A stretch of DNA of 64,000 nucleotides from Methanolobus sp. (GCA_030154025.1 JASKKT010000005.1:1-64000), one strand, 5' to 3'; positions 45,376 through 53,893 are shown, counted from the stretch's first letter. Made by a program: numbers and translations. Notes: generated by a model from the sequence alone, not told the origin.

Positions 45376-45662
45376 ATGCAGGATAAGAGATACCCAAAAA
45401 GTCATTTCATGGCAGTCGGAATGGCCATCGGCATTCCTCTTGGTCTTCCTATCGGTCTCCTGATAGACATGATCGCCATCGGGCCGTTAATTGGAGTTGC
45501 CCTCGGAACAGGGATAGGGGCGTATATGGAGAAAAAATATAACCCGAATCCCTTAACGATCTCAGTTGAAGATGATAAGCGAGAAAGAAAGTCATCCTGG
45601 CGCTTGCCGGTTTCTTCCTGCTGGGCCTTCTTGCCCTGATCGCTTTGCTGATGATGATATGA
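45376..45662 (+). pseudogene. Glycine-zipper small membrane protein, frameshifted
   Basis: From ATG 45376 the frame encodes a Gly-rich membrane hairpin (GMAIGIPLGLPIGLLIDMIAIGPLIGVALGTGIG) and a charged loop, ending in an unconvincing tail at 45639. A -1 shift near the AAAGAAAG run (45585-45591) restores a second hydrophobic segment, VILALAGFFLLGLLALIALL, with stop at 45662. Loss of one A is the simplest explanation. A TATA-like TTTATATATTC is 20-28 bases before the ATG. Function unknown. Confidence 0.6.
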
Positions 45663-46105
45663 GGTGGCAGGCACGGGCCTGTCCGGGCCCGTAAGGGGAT
45701 ACGTATGATCAAAGCGCTCTACCACTTTTGACACTCACGCCGCTGACCATGAGGCAGGACAAAATGGATCCTGCGCCATCCTTGCTGCAGCTCATGCTTC
45801 TGAAATATCCCATTGCCTGATATGGCGTTCTTGCACCAGTCATACGGAAAAAATAAAGGTGCATGCGCAGTGCACGCATCGGATATGGAAAGCTCACACC
45901 GGGACTGTATAGCCGTCAGTCAGCCTTTCCATGAAAGCTACAAGGGCTGAAACCCCAGTATTTCTGTTAACTTGCAAGGTCCCAAACCACACAACTTCGT
46001 CCCAATGATTTAATGGTAGAAATTAAGCGTGGGAGATATATACATATCCTGGTTCGGATCATTAGAAGATACTGATCATTGTTTAGCATCTAAACATCTG
46101 TTTGC
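45663..46105. other. Gap without convincing genes
   Basis: About 440 bases after the glycine-zipper gene. The only ORF in the track (45709-45897, minus) has no coding character or ribosome site. No tRNA, strong hairpin or repeat was found. Confidence 0.5.
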
Positions 46106-46909
46106 TCAACAGAAAGCCAGGAAGATTATTTCCCGCGCCCTGTCGATCAGTTCCCTGACCTCCTGTTCCTGAGGTTCTTCATGCGGATTGGTGCACTTAT
46201 CCTTTAAAGCTTCAAGATGGTCCATTGACTTGAGGAGCTCAGGATCAATGTCATACTGCTCATCAGATGCAAGAAGCTTCCGGGCCATTGTGATCATTGT
46301 GTCATCAGATTCCAGTTCGATCCCGTTAACCTCGCACAGTGTCTTTAAGTATCTTTCAAGAGCGAAACCTGCCATGATACCGGCAGCGCGGACCAGACCT
46401 TGCTGATACAGGCTCTCAGCTTCGTTTAGTCCCGAATTTACCAGGTCTGCTGTGATCATTTTCCTGTAGCTGTTCCTGGCTGAAGCTATGAGGGGTTCTA
46501 TTGTGTAGAGCATGCTGACCTGGGCATCAAAGGATGACAGGAAACCCTCCTTCAGGTGCTTCTTCTCGTTGGAGTTGGTGGCAGGGTCCTTCAGGCCGAT
46601 AAGGCTCAGTATCTTCTCATGCAGCCCTGTAAAGCTTTCATACCTCGCATTCCCGCCCCTGCCCGGATATTCAAGAGCAAGCCTCCTGCAAAGCTCATAC
46701 CAGACCTCATACTTTACCAGAAGGGAGCGTTGTAGCGGCTCGCTACTGGAATTGATGACACACACCTTATATTGGACATTCTGCAGCCCCGTGGAGCCGT
46801 CATCAGCATGCCTCATCCTTCTCTGGGTCGTGCCTTCCAGCAGGTCCATGTACATCTCTTCGATCGCTTCGGCTTCCTTGATGTAGGTGGCGAGGTCGGG
46901 GGTGGTCAT
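46106..46909 (-). CDS. HEPN-like hypothetical protein
   Basis: A 267-residue soluble helical protein. The C-terminal third (GLVRAAGIMAGFALERYLKTLCEVNGIEL to EVRELIDRAREIIFLAF) resembles HEPN/DUF4145-type domains: an ALE-K-L helix, then LKDKCTNPHEE in the place of the catalytic R-x4-6-H motif, with Lys replacing Arg. The N-terminal part is unrecognised. HEPN proteins are common in toxin and antiviral systems. It lies next to a RelE module in the accessory zone. Function not established. Confidence 0.62.
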   Translation of the reverse strand: MTTPDLATYIKEAEAIEEMYMDLLEGTTQRRMRHADDGSTGLQNVQYKVCVINSSSEPLQRSLLVKYEVWYELCRRLALEYPGRGGNARYESFTGLHEKILSLIGLKDPATNSNEKKHLKEGFLSSFDAQVSMLYTIEPLIASARNSYRKMITADLVNSGLNEAESLYQQGLVRAAGIMAGFALERYLKTLCEVNGIELESDDTMITMARKLLASDEQYDIDPELLKSMDHLEALKDKCTNPHEEPQEQEVRELIDRAREIIFLAFC

Positions 46910-47031
46910 GAAGAGTAGAATGTGAGGACTGTATTTAAAGGAGGTGAGTATCAGTGGATCATAGACACCTTATTCTTTGAGAGTATCCCCGATGAACTGA
47001 AGGATATCGCTGGAAAAAGAAAAAAGCAATG

Positions 47032-47307
47032 TTAAAGCCACTTGTACCCGTGTTCGCGAGTGATTATCTCGAGTACATAAACCATGTCGTCCTCGATAGC
47101 AAAAATCGCCCTGTAGTCTCCTATACGAAGCCTGTAGAGGTCCTGCCGGCCTTTAGTACCCTTCAGTTTTTTGATATCGTTGCCCAAGGGATCGTTCTCT
47201 AACTTCCTAAGGCCTTCTACAAGCCTGTTCTTCGTTTCAAGATCCTGTGAGCTGAGGAATTTCCTTACGTGCGGGTGCACGTTTATCCGGTAGGTCATTC
47301 TGCTCAC
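47032..47307 (-). CDS. relE: RelE/ParE-family toxin
   Basis: Type II toxin of the RelE mRNA interferase superfamily (91 residues): YRINVHPHVRKFLSSQD, RKLENDPLGNDIKKLKGTKGRQDLYRLRIGDYRAIFAIEDDMVYVLEIITREHGY. The C-terminal basic/aromatic residues expected for ribosome-bound mRNA cleavage (Arg in RLRIGDYRA, Arg/His/Tyr at the tail) are present. The start is GTG 47307, directly after the antitoxin stop, or ATG 47298. It would be held inactive by the adjacent antitoxin. Confidence 0.88.
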   Translation of the reverse strand: MSRMTYRINVHPHVRKFLSSQDLETKNRLVEGLRKLENDPLGNDIKKLKGTKGRQDLYRLRIGDYRAIFAIEDDMVYVLEIITREHGYKWL

Positions 47308-47508
47308 TCAGATCTCATCAAGTGAGAAAAACTGATCCTTTTCTTCCAGGCGCCTGTACATACGGTCCATGAATTCCCCTTTATCGACAGCATCCATGAG
47401 GCGCTCCAGAATCTCGCTATAGGTCTCCCCTTTCTGACCGTAGCTTTTCAGCCGGTCTCTTACGGACTTTGTGGTTGGTATTGTTGTTTGGTCAGCGGTA
47501 GAAGCCAC
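47308..47508 (-). CDS. Antitoxin of RelE pair
   Basis: A 66-residue antitoxin. The N terminus TTIPTTKSVRDRLKSYGQKGETYSEILERLM is the ribbon-helix-helix-like pattern of archaeal antitoxins found with RelE or VapC; the C terminus (MYRRLEEKDQFFSLDEI) would wrap the toxin. GTG 47508 has an AGAGGA ribosome site. A perfect 20-base palindrome lies upstream, suiting autorepression by the pair. Confidence 0.8.
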   Translation of the reverse strand: MASTADQTTIPTTKSVRDRLKSYGQKGETYSEILERLMDAVDKGEFMDRMYRRLEEKDQFFSLDEI

Positions 47509-47536
47509 GATAGTTCCTCTTTAGATTGAGGTTATA

Positions 47537-47570
47537 TGTATTTTATAGTTACTTATAGATATCTATAAGT
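47537..47570 (-). promoter_or_regulatory. RelE operon promoter with perfect 20-bp palindrome
   Basis: ACTTATAGATATCTATAAGT (47551-47570) is an exact palindrome, adjoining a TATA-like CTATAAAATACA (47537-47547) about 30 bases before the antitoxin start. Position and symmetry suit a ribbon-helix-helix antitoxin operator. Confidence 0.6.
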
Positions 47571-47930
47571 GTTATCGAACTCAATGATGCTTTGTTGATT
47601 CAGGTGTCATCCGGTAATATAGGGAGTGCAACAAGAATCCAAAGTCCACCAAGCCTAATTACCACCCGAATCAGGAACCTATCATTGTCGATACTTTTCA
47701 ACAGGGTAAATCACTCCTTCGAGAGTCCAAAAAGAGTGGTATATTTCGTAAGGTTGCAGTAAGGTCCTCTCAAAATACAATGAGGACACGTGTAATCTAA
47801 GAGCATATCTGTCTAAAAAGGAGTTCCTTTAATAGGCAGATGGGTAACTTTTCCATGATATCGGCTATTCATAGTAAAAAGAAGAAAAATTACAATATTC
47901 TCACTAATGACAGGTTCTTTATTTAATGGA
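47571..47930. other. Gap without recognised genes
   Basis: About 360 AT-rich bases between the RelE promoter and the radical SAM gene. No ORF or RNA was recognised. The last 40 bases before the next gene include GAATTATAAATAAATATT, a good TATA candidate for it. Confidence 0.5.
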
Positions 47931-47967
47931 TGAATTATAAATAAATATTATAGAATGAGTGATAAAT

Positions 47968-48798
47968 ATGGAAACTGGAATAAAACAACTTCATGTAAGT
48001 GTACCTCCAAAAGGCAAGAGTTTATCTTTCCGAGTTACTAAGAAACACCAAAAGGTGGGCAGTATCACATCAATAATTTATGAAACAACGGGGAGAGCAC
48101 GCGAATATTGTGAACTTGCCGCAAATATATATCGGGGATGTGAGCACGGATGTACCTATTGTTATGCTCCATCAGCAACATTCAGGAAAAGAGAAGAATT
48201 CTGTCTACCTGCTGTTAGAAAAAATGTACTGAAGCAACTGGAAATCGATGCAATTAAACTTGAAGAAATTGGCGAAAAAAGACCGATACTATTGTCCTTT
48301 ACTACAGATCCTTATCAACCGCTCGATGTAAAAGAAAAATTGACTAGGGAAGCGATTAAATTATTACATGATCACGGTCTTAAAGTAGAAATATTAACAA
48401 AAGGTGGAAAGAGATCTGAAAGAGATTTTGACTTACTTTCAAAAAACCCGGAGCTGAGTAGTTATGGTGCAACTCTGGTGTTCACTGATGAACTGATGAG
48501 AAGTGAAATCGAACCCCATGCTGCACCTACAAGTGAAAGAATTGATTCTCTGAAAAAAGCCCATGAGATGGGGATTCTCACGTTTGTATCATTAGAACCT
48601 GTTTGGGATCCAAATCAAACACTCGAGATTATTGACATGACTCATGATTTTGTTGACCTTTATAAGGTGGGAAAGTTGAACTACAACAAGCAACACAAAA
48701 ACGTTAACTGGATACGATTCAGGGATAATGTAGTCCATAAGTTAGAAAATTACGGAAAGAAGTATTACTTAAAAAGAAGTCTACAAGATATTAGTTGA
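47968..48798 (+). CDS. SPL/Rv2578c-like radical SAM protein (three-Cys motif)
   Basis: Radical SAM enzyme (276 residues from ATG 47968) of the SplB-like group COG1533. The cluster motif is CEHGCTYCY (CxxxCxxC) near residue 56 within NIYRGCEHGCTYCYAPSATF, followed by SFTTDPYQPLD and LTKGGKRSERD, typical of this group. It begins a three-gene block with a TcmP partner, matching the known pairing of a three-Cys radical-SAM-like protein with TcmP. Coding DNA is clearly AT-richer than flanking genes, suggesting transfer. Substrate unknown; spore photoproduct lyase activity is not implied. Confidence 0.85.
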   Translation: METGIKQLHVSVPPKGKSLSFRVTKKHQKVGSITSIIYETTGRAREYCELAANIYRGCEHGCTYCYAPSATFRKREEFCLPAVRKNVLKQLEIDAIKLEEIGEKRPILLSFTTDPYQPLDVKEKLTREAIKLLHDHGLKVEILTKGGKRSERDFDLLSKNPELSSYGATLVFTDELMRSEIEPHAAPTSERIDSLKKAHEMGILTFVSLEPVWDPNQTLEIIDMTHDFVDLYKVGKLNYNKQHKNVNWIRFRDNVVHKLENYGKKYYLKRSLQDIS

Positions 48799-48841
48799 CT
48801 TAAAGAAAAATATTTATTATTGTTCGTATTAATTATACTTC

Positions 48842-49786
48842 ATGAATTACGTCAAGGGTAATAATGGTCTTTATTATGAAGTTGTGCCTTGGCATAGTAA
48901 GCAGAAACATGAATTTTTACGTCATTATTTGAATGTATGGTCTGAGATGGTTGGCAATCACTCGAAGAGCGTTCCATCTCTTGATATAATTGATCTTTAT
49001 GCTTCGTGGGGCCAATGTAGTTGCATAGAAATAGGTGAAGAATGGCCTGGAACTGCTGCTTTGGCGGCTGAATGTTTGAATAGATATGCTCGGCCGGGAC
49101 TACTCTTTTTAAATACATATAATGCAAATATAGAAGAATTAAAGTTACAAGAGCAAAACCTGTTTACGATATTAGCATCTTTCAATATAAAATCAAAAAT
49201 TGTAACGCTGCCTATTGAAGAGGCAGTAGATGTTGCATTGAATGAAGCTAACTTACAATATCCCACTCTTTGGCTTCTGGACCCCTATGGGCCTAAGCAG
49301 TTACCTTGGAGTGTTGTGGAAAAGATATGTTCATCTAAAAGGCAATATAAGGATAAATATGGAAATCTCCATACGCGTCGTCCAGAGATTATGATAAACC
49401 TCATGACATCTTCACTGCAGAGAGAAATTCATAATCAAAATGTGGTTTGTGGTTCTTTGGGAATTTCTGAAGAACAATGGAAAACATTAGAACAAAAATC
49501 ATGCAGTGGAAATACAACGAGTGTTATTGTGGATGCTTACGCAGAACGTCTATCTCAGTTCTATGAAAAACCACCTATTAGATTCCTAGTCAAAGGAAAG
49601 CATGGAAATATAGTTTATAGTATTCTTTTGTTTACGGATTCTGATGCTGGCCACTATGTCACGAAGGTGCATAAAATGCCAGAGTTTGATAAATGGTTAA
49701 AAGTTGAATGGTCAAAGAGCGCTGAGGAAATAGTTGCTAAGAAAAACCTACCTAAAAGTCAGTCATTCCTAGATCGTTTTAACTGA
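48842..49786 (+). CDS. tcmP: Three-Cys-motif partner protein TcmP
   Basis: TcmP-family protein (314 residues). The family layout is visible: HSKQKHEFLRHYLNVWSEMV, then the nucleotide-fold-like strand IIDLYASWGQCSC where relatives have DLFAGPG, then PTLWLLDPYGPKQLPWSVVEKI and PEIMINLMTSSLQREI. The fold resembles a methyltransferase, but the glycine motif is altered (ASWG). It lies 43 bases after the radical SAM gene and is its expected partner. AT-rich like its neighbours. Biochemistry is not established; defence-related roles are suspected from gene neighbourhoods. Confidence 0.83.
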   Translation: MNYVKGNNGLYYEVVPWHSKQKHEFLRHYLNVWSEMVGNHSKSVPSLDIIDLYASWGQCSCIEIGEEWPGTAALAAECLNRYARPGLLFLNTYNANIEELKLQEQNLFTILASFNIKSKIVTLPIEEAVDVALNEANLQYPTLWLLDPYGPKQLPWSVVEKICSSKRQYKDKYGNLHTRRPEIMINLMTSSLQREIHNQNVVCGSLGISEEQWKTLEQKSCSGNTTSVIVDAYAERLSQFYEKPPIRFLVKGKHGNIVYSILLFTDSDAGHYVTKVHKMPEFDKWLKVEWSKSAEEIVAKKNLPKSQSFLDRFN

Positions 49787-49892
49787 AGAATGAATGTCGT
49801 ATGCTGTTTTAGGCTTACCTAAGTCCTATAACTAAATTTTTTGAAGTATGGAAAGTGAAACTGCGTACAATGTAGTGTTATAAGAGGAAAGT

Positions 49893-50646
49893 ATGCCCGC
49901 AAAAGAACACCCAGTGTTTGTAGCACCCAACGACCCTGATATACCTATTTGGAGATATATGGATTTTACAAAGTTTGTATCGATGCTAGAGAATAAAGGA
50001 TTATATTTTTCAAGATCTGATAAGTTAGGGGATCCTTTTGAGGGATCATTTTCAAGAGGAAATGAAAAGCTTCGTTCAGTAGTATATAATGACCAGATTC
50101 CACCCGAGATTCTTAATAATCTATGTAATCTTTACCAAGAGATGATAACGTGCACTTTTGTGAATTGTTGGCACATGAATAATTATGAATCTGCTGCAAT
50201 GTGGAGACTATATTCAAAAACCAATGAAGCAATAGCAGTTAAATCTACTTATCGACAGTTGAATCAATTATTAGATGATGAGTGCTTTATCGGGATGGTT
50301 CAATATATAGACTATGAGTCTACATGGTTGCCGGAAGGAAATCTACTGTACCCATATGTACATAAACGTCTTTCATTTTCGCACGAACAGGAGTTAAGAG
50401 CGGTCATTCAAAAGCAACCTATGAAAGAGAAAAAATTGGAATTTTCAGAATCCTTCTACCGAAGGTATTTGGAAATCTCTTGAAATAGATAAATTAATCA
50501 ATGAAATATATGTGGCTCCTATGTCTCCTTCATGGTTTCGAGAACTCATTAATCAAATTGTAAAAAGGTATGGGATATCGGGACCTGTATTTCAGTCATC
50601 CTTGGATCAAAAGCCTTTTTTTTTGAAATCAGTATTTGACATATAA
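49893..50646 (+). pseudogene. DUF2971 protein, frameshifted
   Basis: From ATG 49893 the frame gives a DUF2971 protein: IWRYMDFTKFVSMLENKGLYFSRSDKLGDPFEGSFSRG, CTFVNCWHMNNYESAAMWRLYSKTNEAIAVKSTY, and RLSFSHEQELRAVI. It stops at 50481, but a +1 shift near 50455-50462 restores EGIWKSLEIDKLINEIYVAPMSPSWFRELINQIVKRYG to a stop at 50646, the expected C terminus. All core motifs are present. DUF2971 genes are frequent in accessory and defence-like islands. Single-event frameshift: recent decay or error. Confidence 0.72.
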
Positions 50647-50744
50647 AGTGAATCCTGAGAAAATGTACTTCGCAAGAATCACAACTAACTCACAATTCAA
50701 GAAAAACAACTATTTATTAATACAAAAAATAAAGAAGAAATTTA

Positions 50745-50816
50745 CGTCCCGACCGAGGATCGAACTCGGGTCTAAGGCTCCGCAGGCCTCAAGGATATCC
50801 GCTACCCTACCGGGAC
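50745..50816 (-). tRNA. tRNA-Arg (anticodon GCG)
   Basis: Folds as a cloverleaf: acceptor GTCCCGG with TCGGGAC at the 3' side, T-arm CCGAGTTCGATCCTCGG, anticodon stem GAGGC/GCCTT and loop CTGCGGA with anticodon GCG (reads CGC/CGT, Arg). No CCA is encoded. It marks the right edge of the AT-rich block. Confidence 0.88.
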
Positions 50817-50939
50817 ACTTGGTTCGTGTTCTAATGTCCTGCTTGGATATAAAGATTATCGCCTGAAAGGATATTGAACTTGCGGGACAGGTCAAAAGCA
50901 TTGATAAGAGTTAAATCCTGCAACAATGATTAGTTAAGC

Positions 50940-52121
50940 ATGTCAATGACCATAGGACTTGCAGGAAAACCCAATGCGGGGAAATCCACATTCTTCAAGG
51001 CGGCCACAATGGCGGATGTGGAGATAGCGAATTATCCGTTCACCACCATCAATGCCAACCGCGGGGTAACCTATGTGCGCGCAGAGTGTCCCTGTGTCGA
51101 ACGGCCAAAGCGCTGCGGGCATTGCGTTGACGGTATACGCTACGTGCCTGTGGAGCTAATTGACGTCGCAGGGCTCGTGCCGGATGCCCATCTGGGGCGC
51201 GGGCTTGGCAACACCTTCCTGGACGAGCTCAGGCAGGCGCAGGCCATCATCCACGTCATTGACGCTTCGGGGGGCACTGACATCGAGGGCAATCCTATAG
51301 ACGTGGGCAGCCACAACCCGATGGATGACATTGATTTTCTCAACCGCGAGATAACCATGTGGATGTTCGGTATCCTCAAGCGCAACTGGGACAGGCTCGC
51401 GCGCAAGATACAGGCCGAAGGACTCAAGATCGAGAAAGTCCTCTCAGAACAGCTTGCCGGCGCAGGGGTTGACGAATATCAGGTGATATGTTCGCTATCC
51501 GAATGCAAGCTCGATCACAACCATGTCAAATGGAGCGATGAAGACCTTGTCAGGCTATGCGATGCCATGCGCATCCTCAGCAAGCCCATTATGATAGCAG
51601 CCAACAAGGCGGATATCGCCCCCACCGAATTTGTCAACAGTCTGAAGTCACTCGAGCAGATAGTGGTTCCCACAAGCGCAGCCGCCGAGGTCGTGCTCAG
51701 ATCCGCATCAAAGGGCGGAGCCATCAAGTACAACTCAGGGGATGAAGACTTCACCATAATCAGGCAGGATCTCACGCCCGCCCAGAAAAAAGGCCTGGAG
51801 AGCGTGCACGCCCTGCTCATGAAGACAGGCGGTACAGGCATCCAGGAATGCATCAACAGGGCGGTTTTCGAACTGCTCAACCTCATAGTCGTGTACCCGG
51901 TGGAGGATGAAGGCAAATGGTCCGACAAGAACGACAGGATGCTCCCTGACGCGTTCCTCATGAAGAAAGGCTCAACAGCCCACGACCTCGCCTACAAGAT
52001 ACATACCGACATTGGGAGCCATTTCCTTTATGCAGTGGATGCAAAGACAAAGATGCGCCTGGGCGAGAAGCACGAGCTCAACAATGGCGATGTTGTGAAG
52101 ATAGTATCCACCGCAAAGTGA
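50940..52121 (+). CDS. YchF-like Obg-family ATPase/GTPase with TGS domain
   Basis: P-loop nucleotide hydrolase (393 residues) of the archaeal Obg/YchF branch. G1 GKPNAGKSTF near residue 8, switch region NYPFTTINANRG, G3 DVAGLVPDAHLGRGLGN, G4 ANKADI near 225, and a C-terminal TGS domain (GSTAHDLAYKIHTDIGSHF ... KHELNNGDVVKIV). A CxC...CxxC cysteine set (CPCVERPKRCGHC) sits just after the switch, typical of the archaeal subfamily. It probably acts at the ribosome. Confidence 0.93.
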   Translation: MSMTIGLAGKPNAGKSTFFKAATMADVEIANYPFTTINANRGVTYVRAECPCVERPKRCGHCVDGIRYVPVELIDVAGLVPDAHLGRGLGNTFLDELRQAQAIIHVIDASGGTDIEGNPIDVGSHNPMDDIDFLNREITMWMFGILKRNWDRLARKIQAEGLKIEKVLSEQLAGAGVDEYQVICSLSECKLDHNHVKWSDEDLVRLCDAMRILSKPIMIAANKADIAPTEFVNSLKSLEQIVVPTSAAAEVVLRSASKGGAIKYNSGDEDFTIIRQDLTPAQKKGLESVHALLMKTGGTGIQECINRAVFELLNLIVVYPVEDEGKWSDKNDRMLPDAFLMKKGSTAHDLAYKIHTDIGSHFLYAVDAKTKMRLGEKHELNNGDVVKIVSTAK

Positions 52122-52170
52122 AAGCTCACCACAGGAACAAAACGGGGCAACACATCTTAAGGAATATTCC

Positions 52171-52836
52171 ATGAGCTTCATCACCTCGTTCTATGAGAAT
52201 TATCTCCTCGGCCAGATAGCAAGGTCATCTGCAAGAGTCCCCGGGCATGTATCCCTCGTGCTCTCCGAGACCGATCTGCTGCACGCCAACGGCCTTGGGA
52301 AGATGAAAGACTACATATCCTGGTGCAGGCAGCTGGACATCGGCATTACAAGCATCTATGTGGATGTGCTGGACACCGAGGAGCAGCTCAGGGCCGAGAT
52401 GATAGGAAAGCTCTCACAGAAGCTCTCGGACCTGCTCTCAAAAATGCCCTCTGAGATTGGCTATGATATCTACACAGCTGACGGCGAGCTCAGTGCCAGC
52501 AGGAAGGGGACGGAGCTACTGGTTTATATCTCGGTAGGATTCGGAGGACGAAAAGAAGTCACTAAAGCCGTGTTATCTGTTCTCTCAGATGTAAAGGAGG
52601 GGAAGATATCGCCTTCGGATATCACGGAGGCTACCATCGAGTCCCGGCTGAAGGTAAAGCATGAGCCGGACATCTTCATCCGCTCAGGAGGCAAGCACCT
52701 GTCGGATTTCCTTATCTGGCAGTCCGTATACTCTGAACTCTATTTTACGGATGTGAACTGGCGCAACATGAGGAAACTGGACATCCTCAGGATAATCCGG
52801 GATTTCCAGAAGAGACAGAGAAGGTTTGGAAAATAG
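52171..52836 (+). CDS. cis-Prenyltransferase homologue lacking catalytic Asp motif
   Basis: UPP synthase-fold protein (221 residues). The C-terminal family region is intact: DIFIRSGGKHLSDFLIWQSVYSELYFTDVNW and DILRIIRDFQKRQRRFG, including the RxG-type element. The N-terminal catalytic motif, normally MDGNxRWA, reads LSETDLLHA, so the Mg-binding Asp is missing. This is the pattern of the non-catalytic partner (NgBR/Nus1-like) in heteromeric cis-prenyltransferases; heteromeric enzymes are reported in Methanosarcina. It would form polyprenyl phosphate for glycosylation with a catalytic subunit elsewhere. Confidence 0.83.
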   Translation: MSFITSFYENYLLGQIARSSARVPGHVSLVLSETDLLHANGLGKMKDYISWCRQLDIGITSIYVDVLDTEEQLRAEMIGKLSQKLSDLLSKMPSEIGYDIYTADGELSASRKGTELLVYISVGFGGRKEVTKAVLSVLSDVKEGKISPSDITEATIESRLKVKHEPDIFIRSGGKHLSDFLIWQSVYSELYFTDVNWRNMRKLDILRIIRDFQKRQRRFGK

Positions 52837-52848
52837 TTCTGCAGGAGC

Positions 52849-53292
52849 CTAAGCCTCAGGAAGGGGAAGAGCATATATCTTCCTGCTCATAACGATCGCA
52901 TTATCATCCATATAATAGCCTGCAACAGTCCCGCTGACCTTAAAGCCATTATTTGAGTAGAATGCCTGTGAGCCGGTATTCTTTTCCCTGACCTCAAGCA
53001 CCATCTCGCGATAGCCGTAAAGCCTTACAAGATCGATACACCACTCAAGCAGCTCCGTGCCAATCCCCTGCCTGCGAAAATCCGGATGCACGGCAATGTT
53101 CTGGAGATGGGCTTTCCCTCTTGAATCACCAACCATGGCATATCCGAGGATAAGGCCTTCCTTCTCGTACACCACAAAGCCCGGATTATTGAGATGGGCC
53201 TTGAACAAAAAATCAGGCCAGGGTACGAGGAAACACAGGTTCTCTACCTGCACCATCTGAGGTATGTCAGCCAGTATAGCCCTGCGTATCAT
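52849..53292 (-). CDS. rimI: RimI-like N-terminal acetyltransferase
   Basis: GNAT-fold acetyltransferase (about 147 residues from ATG 53292; the track uses a TTG seven codons upstream). RRAILADIPQMVQVENLCF, then the acetyl-CoA loop HPDFRRQGIGTELLEW (Q/RxxGxG) and LEVREKNTGSQAFYSNNGFKVSG are the family signatures. The archaeal enzyme (Ard1-like) acetylates protein N termini. Convergent with the preceding gene. Confidence 0.9.
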   Translation of the reverse strand: MIRRAILADIPQMVQVENLCFLVPWPDFLFKAHLNNPGFVVYEKEGLILGYAMVGDSRGKAHLQNIAVHPDFRRQGIGTELLEWCIDLVRLYGYREMVLEVREKNTGSQAFYSNNGFKVSGTVAGYYMDDNAIVMSRKIYALPLPEA

Positions 53293-53380
53293 GTTCTCAT
53301 CCCGGACGTTCAATCATTTATGCAACTAGTATTTATAGTTAATACCTCCTGGATACACTAAGGAGTTTTAAGGAGCTGAA

Positions 53381-53893
53381 ATGTCGGCATTCGGAGTGAT
53401 AGTCTGTCCCAGCTGCAGGGAACACGCCCAGATACTTGAGCTTGGCGGAGCGAAGAGGACCAGATGCCAGAAATGCGGAGCATCCCTTGATATCCGCAAA
53501 CTGCGTATTCTCCAAACATCCGACAGCCTGGAAGAGGCGGTATCTGCAAGAACGGTCCTGCAGGCCAGAGTGCACAACCTGGAAGAGCAGATGAAGAGCG
53601 AGCTTGCGGTCAGGCCCGCAACCGAGGAGAACAGGGCATCCCTCGTATCAGATAAGCCGGAGATGGATCCCGCATGCCTTAAGGAAACGAGGCATCCTCC
53701 AAAAAGGAACCCCAGGCAGATAATCCTTAAGCTGCTCCGGTCAAACGGGGGACAGCTGGAGATCAGGGTTCTGGAAGCCCTTGCACTGGAGCATGGAGTA
53801 AATGAACAGCAGCTGGAGACCATCCTTGAGAAGATGAAAAGCTCCGGAGAGATGTACGAGCCCTCCGCAGGAAGGCTCTGTCTTGCAGAATGA
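53381..53893 (+). CDS. Zinc-ribbon and winged-helix protein (DUF5817-like)
   Basis: A 170-residue protein: an N-terminal zinc ribbon (CPSC at 9-12 and CQKC at 29-32), a variable charged linker with a coiled-coil-like stretch (ARVHNLEEQMKSEL), and a C-terminal winged-helix-like domain (RQIILKLLRSNGGQLEIRVLEALALEHGVNEQQLETILEKMKSSGEM). It looks like a DNA- or RNA-associated factor. AAGGAGCTGA precedes the ATG. It is upstream of an AAA ATPase in the same direction. Confidence 0.75.
   Translation: MSAFGVIVCPSCREHAQILELGGAKRTRCQKCGASLDIRKLRILQTSDSLEEAVSARTVLQARVHNLEEQMKSELAVRPATEENRASLVSDKPEMDPACLKETRHPPKRNPRQIILKLLRSNGGQLEIRVLEALALEHGVNEQQLETILEKMKSSGEMYEPSAGRLCLAE

Noticed and set aside
45709-45897. 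62-residue minus-strand ORF in the gap
   Set aside because: No ribosome site, no TATA box and no recognisable pattern.
46944-47035. Short plus-strand frame after GGAGGTGA (IDTLFFESIPDELKDIAG)
   Set aside because: Protein-like and follows a good ribosome site, but there is no in-frame start codon; too short to call.
31204-50646. In-frame TAG (pyrrolysine) readthrough as explanation for the broken genes
   Set aside because: All three breaks need a change of reading frame, not readthrough of a stop codon.
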